Assembly: GCF_900111445.1 (NCBI RefSeq)
Contig: NZ_FOHE01000004.1
Span: 124,001-188,000 of the forward strand
Reading direction: 5' to 3'
Length of the DNA: 64,000 nucleotides
Source of the DNA: Oceanobacillus limi
GTDB lineage: Bacteria; Bacillota; Bacilli; Bacillales; Amphibacillaceae
The position numbers and the translations under genes are program-made. This document shows, in pieces, positions 15,559 to 24,676 of the stretch. Numbering within the stretch: position 1 is the stretch's first letter; each line of letters begins with the position of its first letter. The notes under the pieces were generated by a model, which was given only the letters and a program-made list of their open reading frames with translations, was not told the DNA's origin and searched no databases.

Positions 15559-15957
15559 CTAATTCTCACCTTTCTTTTCACTATTTAATTTGTACCAAGC
15601 CTTTTTTACATTTAAATAAGAAATCATTATTAACAATATTGCTAGCACTGGATGTAATGACCCTATCCAGTTAAGTTGCATATTTGCTGTAAAATACATC
15701 ATGAATACTAAAGTCAATAATCCAAATATGTGCCAATAAGTCCATTTAGGCATCTTGCCAATAAATGCGAAGAACAGCATGAAGATTAATAAATTAAAAC
15801 CGAACAAATGGACAAATGTTGTATGCATCAACCAATAAGCTGCGCTATCAAAGGTTGCTAAGCCTGCCAAAAACACTTGTACAATTAAACAAATGAAAAA
15901 AATACTAGATAGTCCTAAATATAAATATTGTGGTACGTTGCTTCGTTTCCTTACCAT
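15559..15957 (-). CDS. Four-helix membrane protein, DUF6220-like
   Basis: A 132-residue integral membrane protein with four hydrophobic segments and a Lys-rich C-terminal tail. A His in the second helix (HTTFVHLFGFN) and the FLAGLATF segment resemble DUF6220 proteins, a guess I hold loosely. The function is unknown. It heads a two-gene unit with the 66-residue membrane protein downstream and lies upstream of nothing else on its strand. Confidence 0.7.
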   Translation of the reverse strand: MVRKRSNVPQYLYLGLSSIFFICLIVQVFLAGLATFDSAAYWLMHTTFVHLFGFNLLIFMLFFAFIGKMPKWTYWHIFGLLTLVFMMYFTANMQLNWIGSLHPVLAILLIMISYLNVKKAWYKLNSEKKGEN

Positions 15958-16138
15958 CTATTTTCATCCCCTTTATTAAGATCTCTTTCATTAACTATGT
16001 ATTTATCTTACAAACTGAATCTAAATAGCCCCTTAGGAAATTATTAAATATTTATTAAGTATAAGTTAGCTATTCCTTATCTATGTTTGAGTCCAAACAA
16101 AAAACGTGACAGCTCTAGTGAGCTCCCACGATCTTTTG

Positions 16139-16825
16139 TCAGGCGATAAAACGATATCCTACTCCCCATACCGTTTCAATAAATACCGGGTTAGAAGGGT
16201 CCATTTCTATTTTCTCCCTGATTTTTCTAATATGAACGGTAACAGTAGTAATATCACCCATAGAATCAAATCCCCAAATCCGCTCGAATAAATGATCCTT
16301 ACTAAAAACCTGATTAGGATTTGTTGCTAAAAAGGTTAGCAAGTCAAATTCTTTAGCGGTAAAGACCTTCTCTACCTCATTTACATAAACACGGCGAGAC
16401 AATTGGTCAATTCGCAATCCTTTCACTTGGATGTCTTGGTTCACTTGATCATTTTTCACAAGTCGATCATACCTAGCTAAATGTGCCTTCACTCGAGCTA
16501 TAAGCTCATTTGGATTAAAAGGCTTTTCAATATAATCGTCTGCTCCGCGGTCAAAACCCCGTATTTTATCAATATCCTCTTTTCTTGCAGTTACCATTAA
16601 TATTGGAATATCCTTTACTTCTCTAATCTGCTTACAAAGTTCAAAACCATCCATTTCGGGTAACATCAAATCAAGGAGAATTAAATCATAAAATTCGTTC
16701 GTTGCCCTTCTCAAACCTTCTCTACCCGTTGATACAATATCACTGGCAAAGCCATTGACTTCTAAATAATCACGTTCTAGTTCAGCAATGCTTTGCTCAT
16801 CTTCTATAATAAGGATTTTTTTCAT
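16139..16825 (-). CDS. OmpR/PhoB-family response regulator
   Basis: Two-component response regulator, 228 residues. The receiver domain has the acidic pair ED at 8-9, the phospho-acceptor Asp at about 52 in LLDLMLPEMDG, Thr in VTARK and Lys in IEKPF. The C-terminal winged helix (about 130-228) ends with VWGVGYRF, diagnostic of OmpR-type DNA binding. Its ATG overlaps the end of the kinase gene by four bases, so the kinase is translated first, the reverse of the more common order. The targets are unknown. Confidence 0.95.
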   Translation of the reverse strand: MKKILIIEDEQSIAELERDYLEVNGFASDIVSTGREGLRRATNEFYDLILLDLMLPEMDGFELCKQIREVKDIPILMVTARKEDIDKIRGFDRGADDYIEKPFNPNELIARVKAHLARYDRLVKNDQVNQDIQVKGLRIDQLSRRVYVNEVEKVFTAKEFDLLTFLATNPNQVFSKDHLFERIWGFDSMGDITTVTVHIRKIREKIEMDPSNPVFIETVWGVGYRFIA

Positions 16826-17934
16826 GACTTTTCACTCGCTTTCGGAAGGGTGAAGTACACACTGGTGCCTATCCCAATTTTACTTTCAGCCCAAATTTTG
16901 CCTCCTTGCTCTTCTATAATTCGTTTAGCAATTGCTAACCCTAATCCACTGCCACCTGTAGTCGAATTTCTAGAAGTATCCGTACGATAAAAACGGTCAA
17001 AAATAAAAGGAATCGCGTCCTCTTGTATTCCACTGCCATTATCATCTATTCTTACCGTAACTTGGCTTGTGTCTTCATCAAGTAAACTAACCTGTATTCG
17101 CTTCTGTTCCTTATCCATATATTTTAAGCTATTTTGAATGATATTTGTTAATACTCGTCGCAGTTTTTCTTGGTCAGCTCGTACAAAATAAGATTTACTG
17201 GAATCATAGCTGAAATCCAATTCACCATTCTCATCTAGGTCAAAAGCAAGTTCTTCCACGAAATCACTCAAATACAATTGTAAGTTAATCGTCTCATAAT
17301 GAAATGGTACTTGGTGTAAGTCTAATTTCGAATATAGAAATAGTTCATCAATTAATCGATCCATATCATTCGCCTTTGCGTAGATTGTTTCCATATACCG
17401 GTCAATCTTTTCTGGTGTGTTCGCAACCCCGTCGCGGATACCATTAACATATCCTTTTATAGATGTCATAGGCGTTTTTAAATCATGCGAAATACTAGCA
17501 ATTAATTCTTTTCGGTTTTCCTCATACCGATATTGAAGCTCTTCCGCTTCTTTTAACTTTCTCCGCATCGTCTCAAATGTCTCCGATAATTGACCAAGCT
17601 CATCCTTACCTGTCTTGTCTATTCTATAGTTAAGATTACCATCACTAATTTGTTTAGCAGCATACGTTAACTTATCTACCGGACGAATGATGCTTCTTGC
17701 GACGAAATAAGTTAATAACCCATTTGTTAAAATTAATATGATTAATAAGCTTATAAATCGAAGGGATAAAAATAACTCCATATTACGATCATTCAAATCA
17801 CTTTTAAATAAATAAAATAAAACAAATCCCATAATTATCTCAATTAAGAAGAACGAAACAACCGGGATAATAATCATAGCTATATTTGAAAGAACCAATC
17901 GCCTTTTTATTGTCACTAGTACCACCTCTTTCAT
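16822..17934 (-). CDS. Sensor histidine kinase (HAMP-HisKA-HATPase)
   Basis: Membrane sensor kinase of 370 residues. Two N-terminal helices (about 15-40 and 55-75) enclose only a very short outside loop, suggesting that it senses within the membrane or through a partner. A HAMP domain (about 75-130) follows, then the phosphorylated His in SISHDLKTPM, the N box NIIQNSLKY, G1 DDNGSGI and G2 GGSGLGLAI. It pairs with the response regulator that overlaps its 3' end. The signal is not visible from sequence. An internal methionine could be the true start, since the first residues have no strong ribosome binding site. Confidence 0.94.
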   Translation of the reverse strand: MKEVVLVTIKRRLVLSNIAMIIIPVVSFFLIEIIMGFVLFYLFKSDLNDRNMELFLSLRFISLLIILILTNGLLTYFVARSIIRPVDKLTYAAKQISDGNLNYRIDKTGKDELGQLSETFETMRRKLKEAEELQYRYEENRKELIASISHDLKTPMTSIKGYVNGIRDGVANTPEKIDRYMETIYAKANDMDRLIDELFLYSKLDLHQVPFHYETINLQLYLSDFVEELAFDLDENGELDFSYDSSKSYFVRADQEKLRRVLTNIIQNSLKYMDKEQKRIQVSLLDEDTSQVTVRIDDNGSGIQEDAIPFIFDRFYRTDTSRNSTTGGSGLGLAIAKRIIEEQGGKIWAESKIGIGTSVYFTLPKASEKS

Positions 17935-18024
17935 AACATCCTTAATAGCAACTACTATTATGATAGCAAAACATTAATTTACCCGAATACATTTCTTAAA
18001 ATTTTATTAAATCCAATAAGAAAA

Positions 18025-18066
18025 GGACCATTTCAAATGACTTTCCATCGCCACTTGAAATAGTCC
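18025..18066 (-). terminator. Terminator of the BCCT transporter gene
   Basis: A long imperfect stem (GGACCATTTCAA against TTGAAATAGTCC) directly after the transporter stop codon. Read leftward it is followed by TTTTCTTATT, a good T tract. Confidence 0.8.
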
Positions 18067-18072
18067 CATATA

Positions 18073-19629
18073 TTACTCTGGTTTCTTATCCACTTTACGC
18101 TTCAATTCTCTTTGCCAAATTAATCCTTGTTCCAATGCCATCTTCTTCGCTATTTTTGGTGCATGCCATAATGGCGGCAACAGTAAGAAGGATACCGGAA
18201 CAGCAGTTATTACAATGGAATTTTGAATAGATGAGATACTATCCTCACCAATTGTTAAAATCACCACAGTTGTCAGTCCGAATATGATAGCCCAAAAGAC
18301 ACGTAACCAACGCTTCGGATTATCTCTACCTGTTAACGTAGCAGCAACGGTGTACGACATCGTATCTACTGTTGTTGCAACAAAAATTATGGAAACAAGT
18401 AAGAAAGCTAATCCAAAAACTACACCCATTGGTAGTTGATCTGTAATCGCCATTACAGCAGCAGGCATTCCACCTTCATTTAAAGCATTGGAAATAGAGC
18501 CGGGGTTTTCTGTTTCAAAGAAAACTCCGGTACCACCAACGATTGAAAACCAAAAATTATTAACTAATGGCGCAACAATCGAAACGGCGATAATCAGTTC
18601 ACGAATCGTTCTTCCACGAGAAATCCGACTTATAAATACAATTAGCATCGGTGCATAACCGATGAACCATCCCCAGAAAAAGATCGTCCACCAACCATTC
18701 CAAGCACTATCTCCACGGAACATACTCATGGTGAAGAAGTTTTGCAAATGCACTCCAGTTCCACCAACAAATGCATCAATAATAAATAATGTTGGACCGA
18801 TAATTAAAATAACAATCGCCAAGAAAATAGTAAATCCTACATTATATCTACTTAAAGTAAGAATTCCTCTATCGACTCCAGTAGCTGCAGAAATAGCAGC
18901 AATTCCTGCTAGTGCTAAAACCACGACAATACTCAATGTAACGGTATTAGGTACATCAAATAGATGATTTAAACCATAGGATATTTGTAGCCCTAAAAAT
19001 CCTAGTGGCCCTAGGGTCCCAGCAACTGTTGCGATTATTGAAAATATATCTGCTGCCGAACCAACAACATTTTTATGATATATTTTATCACCGAAAATCG
19101 GATATAATAAACCTCTTGGACGTAAAGGCATACCTTTACTATAATGTACATACATCATTACAATAACAGCTAAAGTTCCCAAAATAGCCCAAGCTAAGAA
19201 ACCCCAGTGAAGAAATGCTTGGGCAAAAGCAGCATCCATATTGTTAAACTGACCTCCGCCAAAAAGCGGTGGAGTATCCATATAATGGTACATTGGCTCT
19301 GAGGCTGCCCAGAAAACACCTCCACTCGCAAGTAATGTAACGAGTATCATTGCAACCCATCGGAAATAACTGTATTTCGGTTTCGTTTGGTTACCTAATC
19401 GAACCTTTCCATATTTCGATACCGCCAAACCAATACCAATAAAGAAATTACCGAGTAATAATAACTGCCAATAAGCACCAAATAAGTTCGCTGAATAATC
19501 GAATAGATTGGAGATCGCAGACCCCACCATATCATTATTAACAAATGATAGAATAATAAATAAGATGAGAAATCCACCACTAACTATAAAGACTGGCCAA
19601 TCTAATGTTTCCTTCTTGTTTAATTTCAC
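18073..19629 (-). CDS. BCCT-family betaine/choline/carnitine transporter
   Basis: Secondary transporter of the betaine-carnitine-choline family, 518 residues with about twelve helices, importing quaternary ammonium solutes with Na+ or H+. The substrate-site signature GGVFWAASEPMYHY (about 102-115) contains the aromatic box region, and the amphipathic helix-7 segment GRTIRELI follows FFWGWFIGYAP. The start is GTG behind AGGAGG. The cytoplasmic C-terminal tail is short and basic. It stands alone with its own terminator. The likely role is osmoprotectant uptake in a salt-tolerant bacterium; the exact substrate is undecided. Confidence 0.94.
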   Translation of the reverse strand: MKLNKKETLDWPVFIVSGGFLILFIILSFVNNDMVGSAISNLFDYSANLFGAYWQLLLLGNFFIGIGLAVSKYGKVRLGNQTKPKYSYFRWVAMILVTLLASGGVFWAASEPMYHYMDTPPLFGGGQFNNMDAAFAQAFLHWGFLAWAILGTLAVIVMMYVHYSKGMPLRPRGLLYPIFGDKIYHKNVVGSAADIFSIIATVAGTLGPLGFLGLQISYGLNHLFDVPNTVTLSIVVVLALAGIAAISAATGVDRGILTLSRYNVGFTIFLAIVILIIGPTLFIIDAFVGGTGVHLQNFFTMSMFRGDSAWNGWWTIFFWGWFIGYAPMLIVFISRISRGRTIRELIIAVSIVAPLVNNFWFSIVGGTGVFFETENPGSISNALNEGGMPAAVMAITDQLPMGVVFGLAFLLVSIIFVATTVDTMSYTVAATLTGRDNPKRWLRVFWAIIFGLTTVVILTIGEDSISSIQNSIVITAVPVSFLLLPPLWHAPKIAKKMALEQGLIWQRELKRKVDKKPE

Positions 19630-20036
19630 GTTTTTCCTCCTAATTTTGTTAGGAGCAAGTGTCTAAAATATAATCTTCCATTTGCCATTTAAGACCGTCG
19701 GATGGAGCTGATTACCTAAATAAACACAGATACATAACCATTGACAAAACCCATCAGCTTGCTCAATTTTTTATCACAATTATCAATTATAGGAACAATC
19801 CATCATTCGGTCAAACTATTCCAAAAACACTCACCCCGCAAAAATACTGAAATACTACCTAAATCCGCTACATTCCTCCTAATCACTTATTATTTTGCAC
19901 CTTATTTTTATATACATACCTTTTACCAACTTTTCTTCCATTCAAACGTAAAAAATTGTAGTAATCCCTCGAACCTCAATAAAATTGAAATTTAGGTTAC
20001 TCATCTCCGTTCTTTAGGAATAACAAATAAAAAAAG
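19630..20036. other. Intergenic region upstream of the BCCT gene
   Basis: AT-rich spacer that should hold the BCCT promoter. A rightward frame of 84 codons (from 19741) has no ribosome binding site and an implausible composition, so I do not call a gene here. No clear operator or RNA element is visible. Confidence 0.45.
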
Positions 20037-20060
20037 GGTTAGGTTTCACATTACCTAACC
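20037..20060 (-). terminator. Terminator of the prenyl synthase gene
   Basis: An 8-bp stem (GGTTAGGT/ACCTAACC) with an eight-base loop, ten bases after the stop codon. Read leftward it is followed by CTTTTTTTATTTG. Confidence 0.85.
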
Positions 20061-20069
20061 GCTTTTCCT

Positions 20070-20891
20070 CTATTCTTTTATAATCTCTTCGACTGTCTGT
20101 TCAACTTCACTACGAGACATCTTCTCTTTCCCACTCTTAAGTGCCTTTAACGTACGTTTGGCAAGCGCTAATGGTATTTTGCAAAAAAGAATAATATTTT
20201 TTGTTTGAATACTTTTCATATAACGATCCGCTTTATCTAAATTGTTTTCAGCATAAGAAAACATGTCATCTCTACTCCAATTTTCCGGGAAAAATTGCAC
20301 ACCGCGTTCCGCATCTTCGTCTTGGTTACGTAATACATTAACCGCTTGCAATCCCCTACCATAACCAATTGCTAATTCGCGATCTGTTTCCGTCCCATCA
20401 TACCATTCCCAAATATCCGAGAGCATCACTCCTACCAGCCCTGCAACATAGTAGGTGTAGTCATCTAAATCCGCTTTCGTCTTCACTTGCCAATTTTTTT
20501 CAGCCCAGTCAGCCATTCCTTTTGCCATAATACTTGTTGACTCTTTCACTCGATCGATAATGTCAACCGGACAAAAGTGAATCCAATCACCGAGTCTTAT
20601 GGAGACATCAGGTAGTATAGCATGATATGGCTTAATTAGATCTTGATATGCTTCCTCGTTAAAATTACTTTCCTTTAAGAGCTCACTTGTTTTTCGCAAT
20701 AAATGACTTTTTGTTTCATTAGTAAGTTGTTCATGATCTTCTATCTCATCAATTGCTCGCATACATAAGTATGCTGAGGCTACCGTTTTCCTTAACGTGG
20801 GTTTTAACAACTTAATTGGAATATAAAACGTTCTGCTAGTAAGCTTCAGTGTATGCATTGCTTCTTTTTGTAATTTAGCTTCATCACGCAA
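20070..20891 (-). CDS. Squalene/phytoene synthase-family protein (YisP-like)
   Basis: Trans-prenyltransferase-fold enzyme of 273 residues. The first Asp-rich motif reads AIDEIEDHE and fits DxxxD. The second reads NQDEDAERG, with Glu in place of the final Asp. B. subtilis YisP, a relative of about this length, acts as a farnesyl diphosphate phosphatase, so true head-to-head coupling should not be assumed. I start it at TTG 20891 behind GGGAGG. The frame runs 18 codons further to ATG 20945, but there the purine run directly abuts the ATG. It stands alone, with no carotenoid or hopanoid genes around it. Confidence 0.85.
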   Translation of the reverse strand: MRDEAKLQKEAMHTLKLTSRTFYIPIKLLKPTLRKTVASAYLCMRAIDEIEDHEQLTNETKSHLLRKTSELLKESNFNEEAYQDLIKPYHAILPDVSIRLGDWIHFCPVDIIDRVKESTSIMAKGMADWAEKNWQVKTKADLDDYTYYVAGLVGVMLSDIWEWYDGTETDRELAIGYGRGLQAVNVLRNQDEDAERGVQFFPENWSRDDMFSYAENNLDKADRYMKSIQTKNIILFCKIPLALAKRTLKALKSGKEKMSRSEVEQTVEEIIKE

Positions 20892-21175
20892 TGAGGTTTT
20901 GCCTCCCTTATAACTACAATGAGTAACATCAATTATACCAAACATCCTCTAATATTTCTTGATATACGTCTAAAAGCTATCTTTATCGTATTCCGCGCCT
21001 CCCATTATAGACTCTATTGAACGTTGTAATATGTTCTATTAATTGGAATCTTTTTCAATTTATTTTATAATTATGAATAGACTTAATTACAGTGAAAATA
21101 ATAGGTCATTATTTTGAAATGCTACACCTTATAATGTGAAGCAAATCTCGATGAACCGATGAAGGAGCACCAAAC

Positions 21176-22339
21176 ATGAAATCATTTAGTAGGTTTATGA
21201 ATTTTATTGGGGGACGTGACCTCCTTTTTGGACTTGTTTTACTCATTCTTCTTGGAATAGTAATTTTTATATACACTAAAATATCATTTATTTTTACTCC
21301 CGTTGTGGTTATCTTATCAACCATCACACCACCAATTATCTTAGCTTTCATTGCCTACTACCTTCTAAATCCGATTGTTGATTTATTAGAAAAAGTAAAG
21401 GTAAAACGGATTTGGGGAATTCTCATCATTATCCTTGGAATAAGTGGTTTATTAACTGGAATTATTCTTCTTTCGGCTCCAGCTGTAGAAGCTCAAGTAA
21501 AGGAGTTAATAAAAAACTTTCCCATTTATCTTGGTGAAATGGGAAATAGTATATTGCAATGGATCCAAAACTCCATCTTCGGAGATTACTATGAACAAGG
21601 ATACAATTGGGTTGTTTCCTACTTTAGTGATATCCCAGGAATGATTGGTACCTATTTAGGTGATGCATTTGAAGGTATTCGAAATGTTGCATCAACGGTT
21701 ACAAACGTATTTGTTGCGCTCTTTACATTTCCTTTTATACTATTCTTTTTATTAAAGGATGGAGACCGTTTTAAGCGCTATTTCATTAAGTTGTTCCCCC
21801 CAAGATCTAGAGGGGATGTCCAACAGATTCTTCATAACATGGATGTTCAAGTTGGATCATACATCCAAGGGCAAATTATTGTTGCATCTTGCATCGGAAT
21901 TTTACTATTCATCGGATACTTAATAATTGGATTAGACTACGCAATTACGCTGGCTATTATTGCTGCCGTTACAAGTGTTGTACCATATTTAGGACCAACA
22001 ATAGCCATTATTCCAGCAATAATTATTGCTATAGTCGATTCTCCTTTTATGCTTCTCAAGCTTGCAATTGTTTGGATAGCGGTACAATTTCTGGAAGGTA
22101 ACTTTGTTTCTCCAAACATCATGGGAAGAACAATGAAGATCCACCCATTAACGATTATCATTGTTCTACTTGTAGCTGGAAATTTATTTGGGGTTATTGG
22201 AGTAATTCTCGGTATACCAGGTTATGCCATTTTAAAAGTTATTATCACATACCTCTTTGTAAAATTCCAAGAGCGGTATGATCATTATTACGGCGTTGAA
22301 TATGGGTTTTATCAGGATACAGATGAACAGAAAGAATAA
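21176..22339 (+). CDS. AI-2E family transporter
   Basis: Polytopic membrane protein of 387 residues in the AI-2E/PerM family, whose characterised members include the autoinducer-2 exporter TqsA and Na+/H+ antiporter-like proteins. About seven to eight helices surround a central soluble section (about 100-165). The C-terminal half has the family hallmark PYLGPTIAIIPA and a loop ending in FVSPNIMGRTMKIHP. GAAGGAG precedes the ATG. It is followed by an AhpD-like gene on the same strand, 90 bp away. The substrate is unknown. Confidence 0.93.
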   Translation: MKSFSRFMNFIGGRDLLFGLVLLILLGIVIFIYTKISFIFTPVVVILSTITPPIILAFIAYYLLNPIVDLLEKVKVKRIWGILIIILGISGLLTGIILLSAPAVEAQVKELIKNFPIYLGEMGNSILQWIQNSIFGDYYEQGYNWVVSYFSDIPGMIGTYLGDAFEGIRNVASTVTNVFVALFTFPFILFFLLKDGDRFKRYFIKLFPPRSRGDVQQILHNMDVQVGSYIQGQIIVASCIGILLFIGYLIIGLDYAITLAIIAAVTSVVPYLGPTIAIIPAIIIAIVDSPFMLLKLAIVWIAVQFLEGNFVSPNIMGRTMKIHPLTIIIVLLVAGNLFGVIGVILGIPGYAILKVIITYLFVKFQERYDHYYGVEYGFYQDTDEQKE

Positions 22340-22429
22340 CTTTCCATTCCCAATTTCTTACAAGGATATTTTTCTATCAATAATGAAGGATAATCATGTA
22401 GGAAAATTTTTACGGATGGAGTGATACTA

Positions 22430-22810
22430 ATGGAAATCAATCATGAAGAAATGGCAAATTATTTTGATCAATCCATACTGGACTATAAGCAAGGAAGTAG
22501 CCGCCTGGAAAAACATCTACCAGAAATAACAAAAAGCTATTTTAAATTTACAGATGCATGTTTCGAACCAGGAAAATTAGATCAAAAACAAAAACAACTT
22601 ATGGCTCTAGGCATAAGCATCTATGCACAGGATGAGTATTGTATTATTTATCATACGAAAGGGGCCGTTGAACACGGCGCTACAGAGGAAGAGTTAATGG
22701 AAACAGTAGCCGTTTGCTCTGCATTAGGTGGTGGAGCAGCATTTTCTCAAGGAGTTACATTAGCAATGGATACGTATGATTTTTACTCCTCAAAAGGACA
22801 GCAACATTAA
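22430..22810 (+). CDS. Carboxymuconolactone decarboxylase/AhpD-like protein
   Basis: A 126-residue all-helical protein of the carboxymuconolactone decarboxylase superfamily. Members act as decarboxylases or as AhpD-like thiol peroxidase partners. The active-site region reads QDEYCIIYHTKGAVEHGAT. The second Cys and the His of the usual CxxCxxxH are present, but the first Cys is replaced, so a two-cysteine redox cycle is unlikely. ATG 22430 lies eight bases after TGGAG; an in-frame GTG three codons earlier overlaps that signal. A strong terminator follows. Confidence 0.88.
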   Translation: MEINHEEMANYFDQSILDYKQGSSRLEKHLPEITKSYFKFTDACFEPGKLDQKQKQLMALGISIYAQDEYCIIYHTKGAVEHGATEEELMETVAVCSALGGGAAFSQGVTLAMDTYDFYSSKGQQH

Positions 22811-22816
22811 TTCGTT

Positions 22817-22847
22817 CAGAAAACTTGGTCTATCGCCAAGTTTTCTG
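22817..22847 (+). terminator. Terminator after the AhpD-like gene
   Basis: A perfect 12-bp stem (CAGAAAACTTGG/CCAAGTTTTCTG) with a seven-base loop, six bases past the stop codon. CTTT follows. Confidence 0.85.
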
Positions 22848-22942
22848 CTTTGGAAAATAGTGAATAACCCTGTGCTCTTATACAACTAATCATTATCCAC
22901 ATAAAAAAGTCACACCCATCGCATCATAGATGTGACTAGCCT

Positions 22943-23088
22943 TTACTTTTTCCTTAGTAACACAATGGCTAATATTCCAGCTCCAAGCCCTACGGTTCCC
23001 CCAGCTGCAAATTATCATAATATATTCCTACGATTGTACCGATTAACAAACAACAAATAAATGTAAATCCCGCTCGCTCATATTGCAT
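22943..23088 (-). pseudogene. Small two-helix membrane protein, frameshifted
   Basis: A short gene with a proper GAGGTG ribosome binding site and ATG at 23088. Frame one gives MQYERAGFTFICCLLIGTIV and about a dozen more residues before TAG. The next frame continues the second helix as GGTVGLGAGILAIVLLRKK to TAA. The join falls at a run of five Cs on the plus strand (22998-23002); one extra base there restores a protein of about 48 residues. A sister gene at 26071-26243 is broken at the matching place. This is either a real mutation or a base-calling error in the homopolymer. Confidence 0.7.
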
Positions 23089-23222
23089 GATTAGCACCTC
23101 AAATGCCTAGTCGTTTGTAATATTGTATTATGGAATATCTTTTTTCGTTCTTATTCTTTTCAAACAAAACGCGGTGCGAATCATAACCATTGTTGTATTT
23201 ATCCAAGCTAGAAATGTTATAT

Positions 23223-23930
23223 TTACCTGTTAACAAATTGTACGTTCATTTCCGAATCGTAATCAACCTCTAAATCCTGTGGAACACGAATTAATACGAT
23301 ATCCTCCCCTCGATGACGATAAATCGGCTCCATCCATCCTTCTGACTTTTCTCCCGAATGCTGTGTAATCGTAAATTCCTTCTTATAGCTACTAAATTGT
23401 TGATCGATCGGATCCGAGTTAATTAGAGTCAGTTCGTTATCCGATATGGATATATCCAAAGGAGGAATTATTTCCGTTACGTTAATTCCTCCTGCTATTA
23501 ACGTAGGCGTTCGGTAATGAATGATCTCCACTTGGTCTGTACCATTTGAGTGCGCTTCAATAAAGGTATAGGCACTGTTTACCTCATTAACATAATGCGC
23601 ATTTAATTGAAGTTGATTTTTCTCATACTCAAATTCCCACTCATCCTGAATATACTGTTGGTCAACTTCTTCCCCTTGATTGACAACATTATATAAATTA
23701 GGAATACGTTCTACATCAAATTGTTCATCCGAATTTACATCATTTGGAATTAGAAAATAGAAGCCTGTTGAGAGAATAAGAACTGCTATATAAACTCCTA
23801 ATAACCACTGAGCCTTTACAAAGGAAAAAATCCGATTCACTTTATTTGATACTCCTGTAGTTACGAAAATCAAAAATAATAGTAAGATAATAAGGGTTAT
23901 TAAAGGTATAAAGTTTGTTGAAGTCATCAC
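23223..23930 (-). CDS. Membrane-anchored protein of the YtrA-type ABC operon
   Basis: A 235-residue protein of unknown family: two N-terminal hydrophobic segments (about 7-28 and 40-60), then a beta-rich domain of about 170 residues that should face outside. Its start overlaps the end of the ABC permease gene by four bases, so it is the last gene of the GntR-ATPase-permease operon. By position it is probably an accessory subunit of that transporter. I cannot assign a Pfam domain by eye. Confidence 0.75.
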   Translation of the reverse strand: MMTSTNFIPLITLIILLLFLIFVTTGVSNKVNRIFSFVKAQWLLGVYIAVLILSTGFYFLIPNDVNSDEQFDVERIPNLYNVVNQGEEVDQQYIQDEWEFEYEKNQLQLNAHYVNEVNSAYTFIEAHSNGTDQVEIIHYRTPTLIAGGINVTEIIPPLDISISDNELTLINSDPIDQQFSSYKKEFTITQHSGEKSEGWMEPIYRHRGEDIVLIRVPQDLEVDYDSEMNVQFVNR

Positions 23931-24676
23931 TTCCTAACCTCCCTTTGATTTAGTAATAAAATTGATGCTGAAAAAAGAATACCAACTGTACCAACCACTT
24001 TCATAATCGTTAGGAAAAAGGATGGCTCTTGGAAATAAAATTCCCCAGCATAAATTAAAATGTTGAATCCATTTCGAGATACCGGAACAATAAAACCAAT
24101 GAGTAATACAGGTATTAGAAACATAAAAAGCTTATGAAACTGTACAAAAGACCCGATCAGATAGCCAACTGCACTAAATAAAAAGATATAACCAAAAGTC
24201 GTTACCATACCTAAAATAAACTCCATTGGAGAGTAAACCATACTAGAATTGATGGCAGGCTCTACTTGGACAAAGTAATAAATAACTACTTTTAACAAAA
24301 AGCTGGATAATAAAGCTGTTATAGCGCCTATCAAGCTAGCTGTTATCAAGAAGGCTATATTTGCTAAATTACTAATGAATCGATTTGTGACAAATATAAA
24401 ATCATCTTCACGATAGGCTTTTGTTGTAATCATGATCGCACTGATGAAGGACCACAATAATGTAAACGCGATGACCATGTCAGCAGAATAATAGGTTACG
24501 GAAACATAATTCCCATTTATGCTACCACCGCTTGAACCTACTCCAGATAACGAAAACAGAAGTGCCAATAGCTGCAATATAACTAGAGAAGTAAATAATC
24601 CCATATACGATTTCATTTTGAAAATGTACAGTTTTTTGACAACATTACCTAACGTTACGGCTGTTAAAGACATCAT
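23927..24676 (-). CDS. ABC transporter permease of the YtrA-type operon
   Basis: Integral membrane protein of about 249 residues with six hydrophobic segments, matching the permeases of YtrBCDEF-like transporters. ATGATG at 24671-24676 follows GGGAGG. The start lies inside the 3' end of the ATPase gene, a 32-bp overlap in another frame, so the two are coupled. In B. subtilis the ytr operon responds to cell-wall antibiotics such as those blocking lipid II; a similar role is plausible but inferred. Confidence 0.85.
   Translation of the reverse strand: MMSLTAVTLGNVVKKLYIFKMKSYMGLFTSLVILQLLALLFSLSGVGSSGGSINGNYVSVTYYSADMVIAFTLLWSFISAIMITTKAYREDDFIFVTNRFISNLANIAFLITASLIGAITALLSSFLLKVVIYYFVQVEPAINSSMVYSPMEFILGMVTTFGYIFLFSAVGYLIGSFVQFHKLFMFLIPVLLIGFIVPVSRNGFNILIYAGEFYFQEPSFFLTIMKVVGTVGILFSASILLLNQREVRK

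Noticed and set aside
19741-19995. Rightward open frame of 84 codons upstream of the BCCT gene
   Set aside because: No ribosome binding site, an implausible His/Phe/Ser-rich product, and the opposite strand to the local genes.
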